From Xanthomonas arboricola pv. juglandis (GTDB taxonomy: Bacteria > Pseudomonadota > Gammaproteobacteria > Xanthomonadales > Xanthomonadaceae): a stretch of 64,000 nucleotides of DNA. Both the position numbers and the translations under genes were made by a program. Below are positions 8,396 to 17,484 of this stretch, piece by piece (within the stretch, counting starts at the first letter, position 1; the number at the start of each line of letters is the position of its first letter). The notes beneath the pieces were generated by a model. That model was given only the letters and a program-made list of their open reading frames with translations. It searched no databases and had not been told where the DNA came from. The stretch spans positions 1,055,458-1,119,457 of the forward strand of contig NZ_JZEF01000001.1 of the NCBI RefSeq assembly GCF_001013475.1, read 5' to 3'.

Positions 8396-9754
8396 GTGCG
8401 CCTTTTGAAACTGTTGATAATCTCCGCCGCACTGTGTGTGGGTGTGGCGGGATGCGAACGCTCCGACCCCGGCAAGACCACCGTGCGCTTCTGGGCCATG
8501 GGCAAGGAGGCCGAAGTGGTCGCCGAGCTGGTGACCGAGTTCGAGAAGCAGAACCCCGACATCCATGTGGATGTGCAGAACATCCCGATGACGGCGGCGC
8601 ACGAAAAACTGCTGACCGCCTTTGCCGCCGATGGCTTGCCGGACGTGTGCCAGCTCGGCAACACCTGGCTGCCGGAGTTCGCCTTGCTGGACACGCTGGA
8701 ACCGATGCAGCCGTATGTGGCGCGTTCCAGGATCGTCGACCCGCAGGATTATTTCCCCGGCGTGTGGGACACCAACCTGGTCGACGGCACCCTGTATGGC
8801 GTGCCGTGGTATGTGGACACCCGGCTGCTGTTCTATCGCAAGGACCTGCTACGCGAGGCCGGCTATAGCGAAATGCCCAAGACCTGGGCCGAGATGGAAC
8901 AGGTGATGGCGGCGATCAAGCGTAAGGTCGGCCCGGACCGCTACGCCATTCTGATGCCGCTCAACGAATTCGAGCAGCAGCTGTCGTTCGCGCTGCAGCA
9001 GGACGACCGCCTGCTGCGCGACCACGATAACTACGGCAACTTCCGCGGCGAAGGCTTCCGCAAGGCGCTGGGCTTCTACGACACCATGTATCAGAAAGGC
9101 TGGGCGCCGAAGGTCTCCGAGACCCAGGTCTCCAACGTCTGGTACGAGTTCTTCAACGGCTATTACGCGTTCTATCTGTCCGGTCCCTGGAATGTGCGCG
9201 AGTTCAAGCTGCGCCAGCCGCCGGGCATGGAAGGCAAGTGGGGTACCGCGCCGCTGCCGGGGCCCAACGGTCTGGGCGCGGGCATTGCCGGCGGTTCCAG
9301 CCTGGTGATCTTCAAATCGTCGCAGCACAAGGACGCCAGCTGGAAGCTGATCGAATACCTGTCGCAGCCGCAGGTGCAGGCGCGCTTCCACGCCATCATC
9401 GGCGACCTGCCGCCGCGTCGCAGTACCTGGAAGTTGCCCTCGCTGGCCAATGACGAACTGGCGCATGCCTTCGGCGACCAGCTGGAGCGGGTCAAGGCCA
9501 CGCCCAAGGTGCTGGAGTGGGAGCGCATCGTGCAGGAAATGCGCCTGGTGACCGAGCGCGTGGTGCGTGGCGGCCAATCACATGAGGCCGCCGTGCAGGA
9601 ACTGGATAAACGCGTGGACGAGATTCTGGCCAAGCGCCGCTGGATCTTCGAACAGGAGGGCGGGCATGTCGGTCCGGCGGGTGAAACGGCAACGCCTGCG
9701 GCGACACCTGCCGCAGCGCCAGCACCGGCAGCGGGCGAGGGAGCGGCACGATGA
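8396..9754 (+). CDS. ABC transporter sugar-binding lipoprotein (family 1 extracellular solute-binding protein)
   Basis: A 452-residue periplasmic binding protein anchored as a lipoprotein: MRLLKLLIISAALCVGVAGC gives a clear lipobox with Cys at residue 20. The mature part has the family 1 solute-binding order: TTVRFWAMGKEAEVVAELVT, MTAAHEKLLTAFAADGLPDV, TLYGVPWYVDTRLLFYRKDL, NGYYAFYLSGPWNVREF and the AGGSSLVIFKSSQHKDASWK signature. The start is a GTG at 8396, 3 nt after the glycosidase stop. The last 30 residues are Ala/Pro/Thr-rich low complexity. Sugar specificity is inferred from the operon to be an oligosaccharide released by the glycosidases. Confidence 0.92.
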   Translation: MRLLKLLIISAALCVGVAGCERSDPGKTTVRFWAMGKEAEVVAELVTEFEKQNPDIHVDVQNIPMTAAHEKLLTAFAADGLPDVCQLGNTWLPEFALLDTLEPMQPYVARSRIVDPQDYFPGVWDTNLVDGTLYGVPWYVDTRLLFYRKDLLREAGYSEMPKTWAEMEQVMAAIKRKVGPDRYAILMPLNEFEQQLSFALQQDDRLLRDHDNYGNFRGEGFRKALGFYDTMYQKGWAPKVSETQVSNVWYEFFNGYYAFYLSGPWNVREFKLRQPPGMEGKWGTAPLPGPNGLGAGIAGGSSLVIFKSSQHKDASWKLIEYLSQPQVQARFHAIIGDLPPRRSTWKLPSLANDELAHAFGDQLERVKATPKVLEWERIVQEMRLVTERVVRGGQSHEAAVQELDKRVDEILAKRRWIFEQEGGHVGPAGETATPAATPAAAPAPAAGEGAAR

Positions 9755-10635
9755 TGAAGCGTAATTCCGTCGCCGGCTGGGTGTTCGCCGCGCCGTCGAT
9801 CCTGGTGCTGGGCATGTTCTTCGGCGTGCCGGTGTTTGCCGCGCTGGTGCTCAGCGTCACCGACTTCGATCTGTACGCACTGGCCGACAGCGGCCATCTG
9901 CGCTTCGTCGGCCTGGGCAACTACATCGACCTGCTGCAGACGCCGCTGTTCTGGAAGTCGTTGTGGAACACCACGTATTTCGTGCTGCTGGGCGTGCCGA
10001 TGTCGATCGGGGTGTCGCTGGGCGCCGCCTTGCTGCTCAATGCCAAGGCCTCGCGCTTCAAGGCGTTGTTCCGCACCGCCTTGTTCGCCCCGGTGGTGAC
10101 CACGCTGGTGGCGGTGGCGGTGATCTGGCGCTATCTGTTCCACATCAAGTACGGCCTGGTGAACTTCGGTCTGAGCCATCTGGGCATCGCCCCGATCGAC
10201 TGGCTGGGCGACCCGCGCTGGGCGATGCCGACCATCATGCTGTTCGCGGTGTGGAAGAACTTCGGCTACAACATGGTGATCTTCCTGGCCGGGCTGCAGG
10301 CGATCCCGCAGGACCTGTATGAGGCCGCGCGCATCGATGGCGCCTCGCGCTGGAAGCAGTTCCTGCATATCACCCTGCCGATGCTCGGCCCGGTGCTGAT
10401 GGTGGTCGGGGTGATCACCATCTCCGGCTATTTCCAGCTGTTCGCCGAGCCCTACGTGATGACCCGCGGCGACCCACTGCAAAGTACCGTGAGCGTGCTG
10501 TATTTCATGTTCGAGGAAGGCTTCAAGTGGTGGAACCTCGGCCGCGCGTCGGCGGTGGCGTTCCTGTTGTTCCTGATCATCCTGGCGGTGACCACCGTGA
10601 TGCTGCGCTTTGGCCGCAAGAGGGATTTGATATGA
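9751..10635 (+). CDS. ABC sugar transporter permease, MalF type
   Basis: A 294-residue inner-membrane permease with six predicted membrane segments (first around VFAAPSILVLGMFFGVPVFA). The EAA loop that contacts the ATPase reads LYEAARIDGASRWKQFLHIT near residue 190, typical of binding-protein-dependent sugar importers. It overlaps the stop of the binding-protein gene by ATGA at 9751 and is itself overlapped by the second permease gene. Together they make a heterodimeric channel. No ATP-binding subunit is encoded in the operon, so a shared ATPase elsewhere (MsmX/UgpC-like) would be needed. Confidence 0.93.
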   Translation: MMKRNSVAGWVFAAPSILVLGMFFGVPVFAALVLSVTDFDLYALADSGHLRFVGLGNYIDLLQTPLFWKSLWNTTYFVLLGVPMSIGVSLGAALLLNAKASRFKALFRTALFAPVVTTLVAVAVIWRYLFHIKYGLVNFGLSHLGIAPIDWLGDPRWAMPTIMLFAVWKNFGYNMVIFLAGLQAIPQDLYEAARIDGASRWKQFLHITLPMLGPVLMVVGVITISGYFQLFAEPYVMTRGDPLQSTVSVLYFMFEEGFKWWNLGRASAVAFLLFLIILAVTTVMLRFGRKRDLI

Positions 10636-11468
10636 GTCGTGATGTCGGCCAATCGCGCTGGAATGGCGTGCTGATCAACGGTGGCCTGCTGCTGCTGGCG
10701 CTGGTCAGCCTGGCGCCGCTGTTGTGGATGCTGTCGGTGTCGTTCATGCCCACCGGCGAGGCCAGCCGCTTCCCGCCGCCGATGCTGCCCTCGGCGTTCA
10801 CTACCGCCAACTATCACGAGCTGTTCGCGCGCACCGGCATGGCGCGCAACTTCGCCAACAGCCTGATGGTGTCCGGGCTGATCACGCTCGGCTCGCTGCT
10901 GATCAACACCATGGCCGGCTATGCGTTCGCCAAGCTGCAGTTCGTCGGCCGCGAGCGCATCTTCAAGATCCTGATGGCGGCGCTGGTGATCCCGGCGCAG
11001 GTGGCGATGCTGCCGCTGTTCCTGTTGATGAAGCAGCTGCATCTGGTCAACAACATCGGCGGGGTGGTGGTGCCGGCGCTGGCGACGGTGTTCGGCATCT
11101 TCCTGGTGCGCCAGTACGCGCGCAGCATTCCCGATGAACTGATCGAGGCCGCGCGCATCGACGGCGCCAGCGAGATGCGGATCTTCTTCCAGATCGTGCT
11201 GCCAATGCTCAAGCCGGTGCTGGTCACCTTGACCATCTTCACCTTCATGGGCTCGTGGAACGATTTCATGTGGCCGCTGATCGTGCTGACCGACCAGGAG
11301 CAGTACACCTTGCCGGTGGCGCTGGCCGCACTGTCGCGCGAGCACATCATGGACGTGGAGCTGATGATGGCCGGCGCAGTGGTGACGGTGATTCCGGTGC
11401 TGCTATTGTTCGTCGCGCTGCAGCGCTACTACATCCAAGGTCTTCTGCTGGGGAGTGTGAAGGGGTGA
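10632..11468 (+). CDS. ABC sugar transporter permease, MalG type
   Basis: A 278-residue membrane protein with the MalG/LacG-type layout. The N-terminal segment LLLLALVSLAPLLWMLSVSF is the first membrane helix, and the EAA motif LIEAARIDGASEMRIFFQIV lies near residue 175, followed by LPMLKPVLVTLTIFTFMGSW. Start ATG at 10632 overlaps the previous stop by 4 nt. It is the partner of the MalF-type permease, completing the transmembrane channel of the importer. The stop codon overlaps a possible GTG start of the next gene, indicating continued translational coupling. Confidence 0.93.
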   Translation: MSRDVGQSRWNGVLINGGLLLLALVSLAPLLWMLSVSFMPTGEASRFPPPMLPSAFTTANYHELFARTGMARNFANSLMVSGLITLGSLLINTMAGYAFAKLQFVGRERIFKILMAALVIPAQVAMLPLFLLMKQLHLVNNIGGVVVPALATVFGIFLVRQYARSIPDELIEAARIDGASEMRIFFQIVLPMLKPVLVTLTIFTFMGSWNDFMWPLIVLTDQEQYTLPVALAALSREHIMDVELMMAGAVVTVIPVLLLFVALQRYYIQGLLLGSVKG

Positions 11469-11473
11469 AGCCA

Positions 11474-14400
11474 ATGTTCCTGCGATTGTTTGCCATGACC
11501 GCTGTTGCCACCTCTGCGGTCACGGCGCAGGCGCAGGAACGCGTGCTCGACGGCTTTAACGACATCGGCGCCTGGCGCCTGGTGGTGTCCAACCAGGTCA
11601 GCGGCTCGCTGCGGCCGGTGGCCACCAGCGCCGGCGGGCATGCGCTGTGCCTGGACTACAACTTCAACGGCGTGTCCGGCTATGTCGGCATCCGCCGCAA
11701 CCTGCCGATCGACTATCCGGACAATTACCGCATCGGCTTTGCGCTGCGCGGCGACTCGCCGTCCAACGACCTGCAGGTCAAGCTGATCGATGCCAGCGGC
11801 GACAACGTGTGGTGGGTCAACCGGCCCGGCTTCAACTTCCCGAAGAACTGGACCACCGTCGGCTATCGCAAGCGCAACATCGAAAAGGCCTGGGGCCCGG
11901 GTGCGGACAAGCAGCTGCGCAGCAGCGCTGATGTCGAGTTCACCATCTACAACAAGGTCGGCGGCAAGGGCACGGTGTGCTTCGACCGCCTGACGCTCAC
12001 GCCGCTGCCGCCGGAAGACACCTCGCCGCTGAAGGCCGAGGCGATCACCGATACCGCGCCCGCACTGGAACAACGCCTGGCCGACGGCAAGCCGGAGACC
12101 TTCTGGCTCAGCGGCGCGGTCAAGCAACAGACCGTCACGCTGGACCTGGGCAAGGTGCGCGAATTCGGCGGCGCGGTGGTGCAGTGGGTCCCCGGCCTGC
12201 AGGCCTCGCAATACGTGGTGCGCGCGTCCAGCGACGGGCGCGGCTGGCGCGACCTGCGCACCGTCACGGCCGGTGCCGGCGGCACCGATTGGCTGGCGCT
12301 GCCGGACACCGAGGCGCGTTACCTGCGCTTCGATCTCAAGGACGGCCCCAACTGGCGCTACGGCATCAAGGAAGTGCAGCTGCAGCCGCTGGCATTTGCG
12401 GCGACCCCGAATGACTTCATCAAGTCGCTGGCCGCGCAGATGCCGCGCGGCAGCTATCCGCGCGGTTTTTCCGGCGAGCAGCCGTACTGGACCATCCTGG
12501 GTCTGGACGGCGGCACCGAGCAGGGCCTGATCGGCGAGGACGGCGCGGTGGAAGTGGGCAAGGGCGGCTTCAGCATCGAGCCGTTCGTGGTCACCGGCGG
12601 CAAGCTGCTGCACTGGTCCGACGTCAGCAGCGAACAGAGCCTGCAGGACGATTACCTGCCGATTCCCAGCGTCGACTGGCATCACGACCTGATGAACCTG
12701 CGCGTGACCGCGTTCGTGCAGGGCACCCCGGAGCAGGCGCAACTGGTCGCACGCTATCAGCTGCACAACACCGGCAAGGAGGCGCGCGAGTTCACCCTGG
12801 CGTTGGCAGTGCGGCCGTTCCAGGTCAACCCGCCGGCGCAGTTCCTCAACACCCTGGGCGGCGTCAGCCGGATCGAACAACTGGCGGTGGAGGGTGCGCA
12901 GGTCAGCGTCAACGGCAAGCCGCGGGTATTCGCCGCGCAGCGTCCGGATGCCGGTTTTGCCAGCGCTTTCGACAGCGGCATGGACGTCAGCCATCTCACT
13001 GCCGCCACCCCGCCGGCGATCACCCAGGTCAAGGACGACACCGGCCTGGCCTCGGGCGTGCTGCTGTATCGCTGGAAGCTCGAGCCTGGCCAACGGCGCG
13101 AGGTGGCGCTGGTGATTCCGCAGACCGGCACCGCGCAACTGCCGGCCGACTTCGATGCCGACAAGGCGCAGCAGCAGGTGGCCCAGCAGTGGCGCAGCAA
13201 GCTTGATCGCGTGCGCATCAGCGTGCCGGCCGAAGGCAAGCCAGTGGTCGACACCTTGCGCACGGCGCTGGCGCACATGCTGATCTCGCGCATCGGCCCG
13301 CGGTTGCAGCCCGGCACACGCTCGTATTCGCGCAGCTGGATCCGCGACGGCGCGATGATTTCCGAAGGCCTGCTGCGGCTCGGGCGCGAAGACGTGGTGC
13401 GCGAGTACGTCGACTGGTTCGCCCCGTATCAGTTCGCCGACGGCATGGTGCCGTGCTGCGTGGACGACCGCGGCAGCGACCCGGTGCCCGAGAACGACAG
13501 CCATGGCGAGCTGATCTTCAACATCGCCGAGTACTACCGCTACACCGGCGACAAGGCGTTCCTGGAAAAGATGTGGCCGCACGTGACCGGCGCCTACGAC
13601 TACATGGAAAAGCTGCGCGCCAGCGAGCGCACCGAAGACAACTTCATGCGCAACCCGGCCTTCTACGGAATGATGCCGGTGTCGATCAGCCACGAAGGTT
13701 ATTCGGCCAAGCCGGTGCATTCGTACTGGGACAACTTCTGGGCGCTGCGCGGCTACAAGGATGCGGCGATGCTGGCCGGCGCGCTCGACAAGCCCGACGA
13801 GGTCGCCCGCTTCAGCACTGCACGCGACGAATTCAGTGGCGACCTGGTCGCCTCGCTGGGTGCGGCGGTGCGCCAGCACGGTCTCGATTTCCTGCCCGGC
13901 TCGGCCGAGCTCGGCGACTTCGATGCGACCTCCACCACCATCGCGCTGGCGCCGGGTGGCGAGCAGCAACGCCTGCCGCAGGACCTGCTGACCAATACCT
14001 TCGAACGCTACTGGAAGGAGTTTTCCGAGCGCCGCGACGGCAAGCGCGCATGGAAGGACTACACGCCCTACGAATGGCGCAACGTGGCCACATTCGTGCG
14101 CCTGGGCTGGCGTGACCGCGCCTGGGACGCCACCGCGTTCTTCTTCAAGGACCGTGCGCCGCAACCCTGGAACCAATGGGCCGAAGTGGTCTCGCGCACG
14201 CCGCGCACGCCGTTCTTCGTCGGCGACCTGCCGCACGCCTGGGTCGCCTCGGATTTCGTGCGCTCGGTGCTGGACATGTTCGCCTACGGACGCGAATCCG
14301 ACGCCAGCCTGGTCATCGCTGCCGGCACCCCGACGCGCTGGTTCGAGGGCAAAGGCATCGGCATCGCCGAACTGCGTACGCCCTATGGGCGCCTCAATTA

Positions 14401-14632
14401 CACCTTGCAGCGCACCGACAAGCAGCTGGTGCTGCAACTGCAGCCGGGCCTGATCCTGCCGCCGGGCGGGGTGGTGTTGCCGTGGCCGTACCAGGGCACG
14501 CCCGGCAAGGCCAGCATCAACGGCGAATCGGCGCAATGGCACAACGGCGAACTGCGGATTCAACAGCTGCCGGCCACTGTGCAGATCGATGTGCCCAGCG
14601 CGGTGCGGCGGGCCGAGCGCGCTACGCAATGA
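11474..14632 (+). CDS. Large secreted glycosidase-like protein with F5/8-type C domain
   Basis: A 1052-residue protein with a signal peptide ending near AVTAQA. Regions in order: an N-terminal beta-sandwich (GFNDIGAWRLVVSNQVSGSL to about residue 175), a discoidin-like F5/8-type C domain (LADGKPETFWLSGAVKQQTV to YLRFDLKDGPNWRYGIKEVQ, about 190-310), a beta-rich linker region, and an (alpha/alpha)6-barrel-like part from about residue 575 to 930 with SRSWIRDGAMISEGLLRLGR, YQFADGMVPCCVDDRG, ENDSHGELIFNIAEYYRYTG and HSYWDNFWALRGYKDAAMLA. Such barrels occur in GH15/GH94-type enzymes; acidic residues in RDGAM and DSHGE are candidate catalytic groups. I do not recognise the exact family. The start could also be a GTG at 11465 overlapping the permease stop; the ATG at 11474 has AAGGGG 8 nt upstream. 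Likely acts on the oligosaccharide before or after outer-membrane uptake. Confidence 0.8.
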   Translation: MFLRLFAMTAVATSAVTAQAQERVLDGFNDIGAWRLVVSNQVSGSLRPVATSAGGHALCLDYNFNGVSGYVGIRRNLPIDYPDNYRIGFALRGDSPSNDLQVKLIDASGDNVWWVNRPGFNFPKNWTTVGYRKRNIEKAWGPGADKQLRSSADVEFTIYNKVGGKGTVCFDRLTLTPLPPEDTSPLKAEAITDTAPALEQRLADGKPETFWLSGAVKQQTVTLDLGKVREFGGAVVQWVPGLQASQYVVRASSDGRGWRDLRTVTAGAGGTDWLALPDTEARYLRFDLKDGPNWRYGIKEVQLQPLAFAATPNDFIKSLAAQMPRGSYPRGFSGEQPYWTILGLDGGTEQGLIGEDGAVEVGKGGFSIEPFVVTGGKLLHWSDVSSEQSLQDDYLPIPSVDWHHDLMNLRVTAFVQGTPEQAQLVARYQLHNTGKEAREFTLALAVRPFQVNPPAQFLNTLGGVSRIEQLAVEGAQVSVNGKPRVFAAQRPDAGFASAFDSGMDVSHLTAATPPAITQVKDDTGLASGVLLYRWKLEPGQRREVALVIPQTGTAQLPADFDADKAQQQVAQQWRSKLDRVRISVPAEGKPVVDTLRTALAHMLISRIGPRLQPGTRSYSRSWIRDGAMISEGLLRLGREDVVREYVDWFAPYQFADGMVPCCVDDRGSDPVPENDSHGELIFNIAEYYRYTGDKAFLEKMWPHVTGAYDYMEKLRASERTEDNFMRNPAFYGMMPVSISHEGYSAKPVHSYWDNFWALRGYKDAAMLAGALDKPDEVARFSTARDEFSGDLVASLGAAVRQHGLDFLPGSAELGDFDATSTTIALAPGGEQQRLPQDLLTNTFERYWKEFSERRDGKRAWKDYTPYEWRNVATFVRLGWRDRAWDATAFFFKDRAPQPWNQWAEVVSRTPRTPFFVGDLPHAWVASDFVRSVLDMFAYGRESDASLVIAAGTPTRWFEGKGIGIAELRTPYGRLNYTLQRTDKQLVLQLQPGLILPPGGVVLPWPYQGTPGKASINGESAQWHNGELRIQQLPATVQIDVPSAVRRAERATQ

Positions 14633-15606
14633 ATGGCGCAGCTCGACCGAGCAGGGCAGCGCTGGCGCGGCGTGGTGCTCGTCGGCCGGTCGTGTGGGTG
14701 GCGCTGCTGCTGTGCGTCGGCGCTGTACACGCCACGCAGGCCAGCCACGCCCTGCAGGTCGCGCAACCCGCACAGGTCAACCAGACCGATCGTGCAGAAC
14801 GCGCATCCCAGCCAGTGCAGCCGCCGGGCCCGACGCAGCGCGAGATGACCCTGGTCACGCTCAACCTGCACCACGACCGCGAAGACTGGCCGGCGCGTCG
14901 CGCTTATATCGCCAAACAGCTCAAGCAGCTGGCGCCGGACGTGATCGCGCTGCAGGAAGTGATCGAACGCCGCGACAGCGTGGAGAACCAGGCCGCCTGG
15001 CTCGCGCGCAAGCTGGGTTACGACTACACCTTCGCATCGGTCGATCCGGTCGGCGCGCCCAAGCGCTACGGCAACGCGTTGCTGAGCCGGCGCAGGGTGC
15101 TGGCCCGGCATCAGCGCCTGCTGCAGCCGCTGGACGATTACCGCGTTGCCGCGCATCTGCAGGTCGATATCGATGGCCAACCGATCAATGTCTACGTCAC
15201 CCACCTCAACGAGCGTGCCGATGCACGCGGCACGGCCACACGTACGCGTCAGGTCGCCGACTTGCTGGACTTCATTTCCTCCAACAGCAATCAGGCACCG
15301 GTCGTGATTGCCGGCGACTTCAACACCGCCGCCGATGCCCTGGATCTGGAAGCGCTACGCAAGGGCTACGGCGACAGCTACGGCAGCGTGCACCGCAACG
15401 GCGACGCCAGCGTCAGCACCTTGAACCTGCATGTCTTCGACACGCCGGCGCGGATCGACCACGTGTTCTTTCAGCAGAACCGCCTGCTGGCCCGCGAAGC
15501 GCGCATCCTGTTCGACACGCCGTATGCCGAAGGTCGCTGGGCCTCGGACCACTACGGCGTCTGGGTGCGCCTGCAGCTCGCGCCACAGGCGCAGTCCGCG
15601 CCGTAG
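14629..15606 (+). CDS. Exported endonuclease/exonuclease/phosphatase-family protein
   Basis: A 325-residue protein of the DNase I-like EEP superfamily. It has an N-terminal Arg-rich stretch and a hydrophobic segment (VVWVALLLCVGAVHATQASH), indicating export. The metal-dependent hydrolase motifs appear in order: VTLNLHHDRED, VIALQEVIER, YVTHLNERAD, VVIAGDFNTAADALD, RIDHVFF and the C-terminal ASDHYGVWVRL, with the expected Glu, Asp-Asn and Asp-His catalytic residues. Substrates of this superfamily range from nucleic acids to phosphoesters of sugars and lipids. It overlaps the previous gene by ATGA at 14629, so it belongs to the sugar operon. In that context a phosphodiesterase acting on a substituted glucan or membrane-derived head group is possible, but this is inference. 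Confidence 0.85.
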   Translation: MNGAARPSRAALARRGARRPVVWVALLLCVGAVHATQASHALQVAQPAQVNQTDRAERASQPVQPPGPTQREMTLVTLNLHHDREDWPARRAYIAKQLKQLAPDVIALQEVIERRDSVENQAAWLARKLGYDYTFASVDPVGAPKRYGNALLSRRRVLARHQRLLQPLDDYRVAAHLQVDIDGQPINVYVTHLNERADARGTATRTRQVADLLDFISSNSNQAPVVIAGDFNTAADALDLEALRKGYGDSYGSVHRNGDASVSTLNLHVFDTPARIDHVFFQQNRLLAREARILFDTPYAEGRWASDHYGVWVRLQLAPQAQSAP

Positions 15607-15628
15607 CCGCGCGCAAGCGATCGAATGC

Positions 15629-15698
15629 CGTAGGAGCGCACCCGGGCGCGATGGGGCGGTACCGGTAATGCCCCATCGCGCCCGGGTGCGCTCCTACG
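15629..15698. repeat. Inverted repeat, copy 2 (REP-like hairpin)
   Basis: Two perfect 29-nt arms, 15629-15657 and 15670-15698, around a 12-nt loop containing GGTACC. The outer 13 nt match the copy at 2240-2307. It lies between the converging EEP gene and the TraB-family gene and could end both transcripts. Confidence 0.78.
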
Positions 15699-15727
15699 AG
15701 AAGCACCAGATTGCAGCGCCGCCACGC

Positions 15728-16960
15728 TCACCCATGCAGGCGATTGAAGATCTGCACACCGGCCAGCCACACGCCCGCCATGCTGCCCACGTTGGTCAGC
15801 AGGAAGGTCAGCACCACGCGTGAGACGCGATTGCGGTACCAGCCGCGCAAGGTCTGCGCGTCGTCGCGTAGCGACAGGAAATCGCCGTAGGCCGGCTTGC
15901 GCATATGCACTTCGACCAGGGCCGCAAACGCACCGGTCGGCACGCTCAGGCGGAACGGCTTGAAAGGCGCCACGACCGCCGCGGTGAGGATGCTCAAGGG
16001 ATGGCTGCCGGCCAACAGGCAACCCAACGCCGCCAGTCCGCCGGTATACATCGCCCACTGCAACAACAGGTCCGCGCCCATGCTCAGACCGCCGCGCCAG
16101 AACCCGATGCCGATGCCGGTGATGATGATCGCCAGGATGCCCAATGTGATCCACGGAATGCGCTTGCGCTGCTGCACGTATTCCAGCGACTCGCGCAATG
16201 GGCCGGGTGCGGCGGTGTCCTGTTCGAGGTGGCGCGCAAGACCGGCCAGATGCCCTGCACCGACCACCGCCAGTATCTCGCGCTGATCCGTAGTGGCTTC
16301 CTCGCGCAGGCGCGTGGCCATGTACTGGTCGCGCTCGGCAATCACGGTCTCGTAAAGCTCCGGGCTTTCGCTGGCAAAATCGCCGAAGCTCGCCTCCAGC
16401 ATGTCGCCTTGTTTGAGCTTTTCGATTTCTTCTTCGCCCACCTCGTCAGCCGCGAACAGACCGCCGAGAAGGCCGCCGGCCAGTTTCATCTTGCCGAAGA
16501 ATCCCAGCCGCCCGGACGCGCGCTTGAAGGTCAGGCCGACTTCGCGATCGATCAGGTGCACGGGCAGGCCTTGCGCGCGCGCCAGATTCACCGCTTCCTT
16601 CAACTCTGCGCCCGGCTCGATGCCGAGCTGCTTGGCCAGGCGGCGCTGGTAGGCGGCCAGGGCGAGGTTCGCCGCGAACAAGGCCACCCGGCCCTTACGA
16701 ATCACCTGTACCAGGTCCAGACGGGCGAGGGCATCCGGATCGCTGAGCGCCTGCAGGCGCTGCGCATCCAGCTCCACCGCCACCGCGTCGTAGCGGCCGC
16801 TGCCGATCGCCCGCTGCACTGCGGCCACGCTGGCCAGTGACACGTGCGCGGTACCTAGCAACGTATAGCGCACGCCATCGCGTTCGACGATGCGATGCGG
16901 CTGGCCGGACAACGCATCGTCCAGAACGTGGGTGGTTTGCTCAGTCATGGGGTCATTCAT
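15728..16960 (-). CDS. TraB/PrgY-family membrane protein
   Basis: A 410-residue member of the TraB/PrgY/GumN-like superfamily (DUF399-type putative metallo-hydrolase fold). N-terminal signature: YTLLGTAHVSLASVAAVQRA with the conserved GTAHVS, then YDAVAVELDAQRLQAL; mid-protein YETVIAERDQYMATRL and VVGAGHLAGLARHLE carry the conserved ERD and GxGH motifs. The C-terminal third has several membrane segments (ITLGILAIIITGIGIGFWRG, LLTNVGSMAGVWLAGVQIF). The function of bacterial chromosomal members is unknown; plasmid PrgY inhibits a peptide pheromone. The chosen ATG at 16960 overlaps the end of the GNAT gene; an alternative ATG lies at 16948. It is last in the aguA-aguB-GNAT-traB-like operon. Confidence 0.85.
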   Translation of the reverse strand: MNDPMTEQTTHVLDDALSGQPHRIVERDGVRYTLLGTAHVSLASVAAVQRAIGSGRYDAVAVELDAQRLQALSDPDALARLDLVQVIRKGRVALFAANLALAAYQRRLAKQLGIEPGAELKEAVNLARAQGLPVHLIDREVGLTFKRASGRLGFFGKMKLAGGLLGGLFAADEVGEEEIEKLKQGDMLEASFGDFASESPELYETVIAERDQYMATRLREEATTDQREILAVVGAGHLAGLARHLEQDTAAPGPLRESLEYVQQRKRIPWITLGILAIIITGIGIGFWRGGLSMGADLLLQWAMYTGGLAALGCLLAGSHPLSILTAAVVAPFKPFRLSVPTGAFAALVEVHMRKPAYGDFLSLRDDAQTLRGWYRNRVSRVVLTFLLTNVGSMAGVWLAGVQIFNRLHG

Positions 16961-17480
16961 CAGAAGGAGGGGCGGTGTCACTGGAGCCGAGCGCGCGTTG
17001 CATCTGCACGCCGTCCAGCCAGCGACCATGCTTGCGGCCGATACCGGTGAACACTCCGACCGTGCGAAAACCAAAACGTTCATGCAGCCGTCGCGATGCC
17101 AGGTTGCGGGCATCGCCGATCACCGCAATCATCTGTCGATAGCCGCGCTGTTGGCAGCGTGCGATCAGCTCGCCGAGCAAGGCCTTGCCGATGCCGTGGC
17201 CCTGCGCGCCGCTGGTGAGATAGATCGAATTCTCGACGGTCCAGCGGTAGCCGGCGCGTGCGCGATAGGCGCCGACGTAGGCATAGCCGACCACCGCACC
17301 ATCGCGCTCGGCAACAAGATAGGGGTAGCCGGCATCCACGCTCGCGCGCACCCGTGCACCCATCTCCTCGTGCGATGGTGCGCTGTATTCGTAGCTGTTG
17401 ACCCCGGCAATCTGCTCCGCATAGATCGCGGTGATGGCCGGGATGTCCGCGTCGCAGACTTCGCGCAACTCCACTGGCAT
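16953..17480 (-). CDS. GNAT acetyltransferase, phosphinothricin N-acetyltransferase-like
   Basis: A 175-residue GNAT enzyme. It begins MPVELREVCDADIPAITAIY and shows YEYSAPSHEEMGARVRA (the Pat-type substrate loop), the VVGYAYVGAYRARAGYRWTV strand, then the acetyl-CoA binding segment YLTSGAQGHGIGKALLGELI with GHGIG replacing the classical Q/RxxGxG/A, and FGFRTVGVFTGIGRKHGRWL. This places it in the Pat/Bar-like L-amino-acid N-acyltransferase group. The natural substrate (often methionine sulfone-like or other amino acids) is uncertain. It starts 4 nt after aguB and overlaps the TraB-family gene, so it is co-transcribed with the agmatine genes. Confidence 0.87.
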   Translation of the reverse strand: MPVELREVCDADIPAITAIYAEQIAGVNSYEYSAPSHEEMGARVRASVDAGYPYLVAERDGAVVGYAYVGAYRARAGYRWTVENSIYLTSGAQGHGIGKALLGELIARCQQRGYRQMIAVIGDARNLASRRLHERFGFRTVGVFTGIGRKHGRWLDGVQMQRALGSSDTAPPSDE

Positions 17481-17484
17481 GCGG

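Noticed and set aside
11429..14773. A 1114-codon open frame on the minus strand
   Set aside because: Antisense to the large glycosidase-like gene; low-complexity composition and no recognisable domain.
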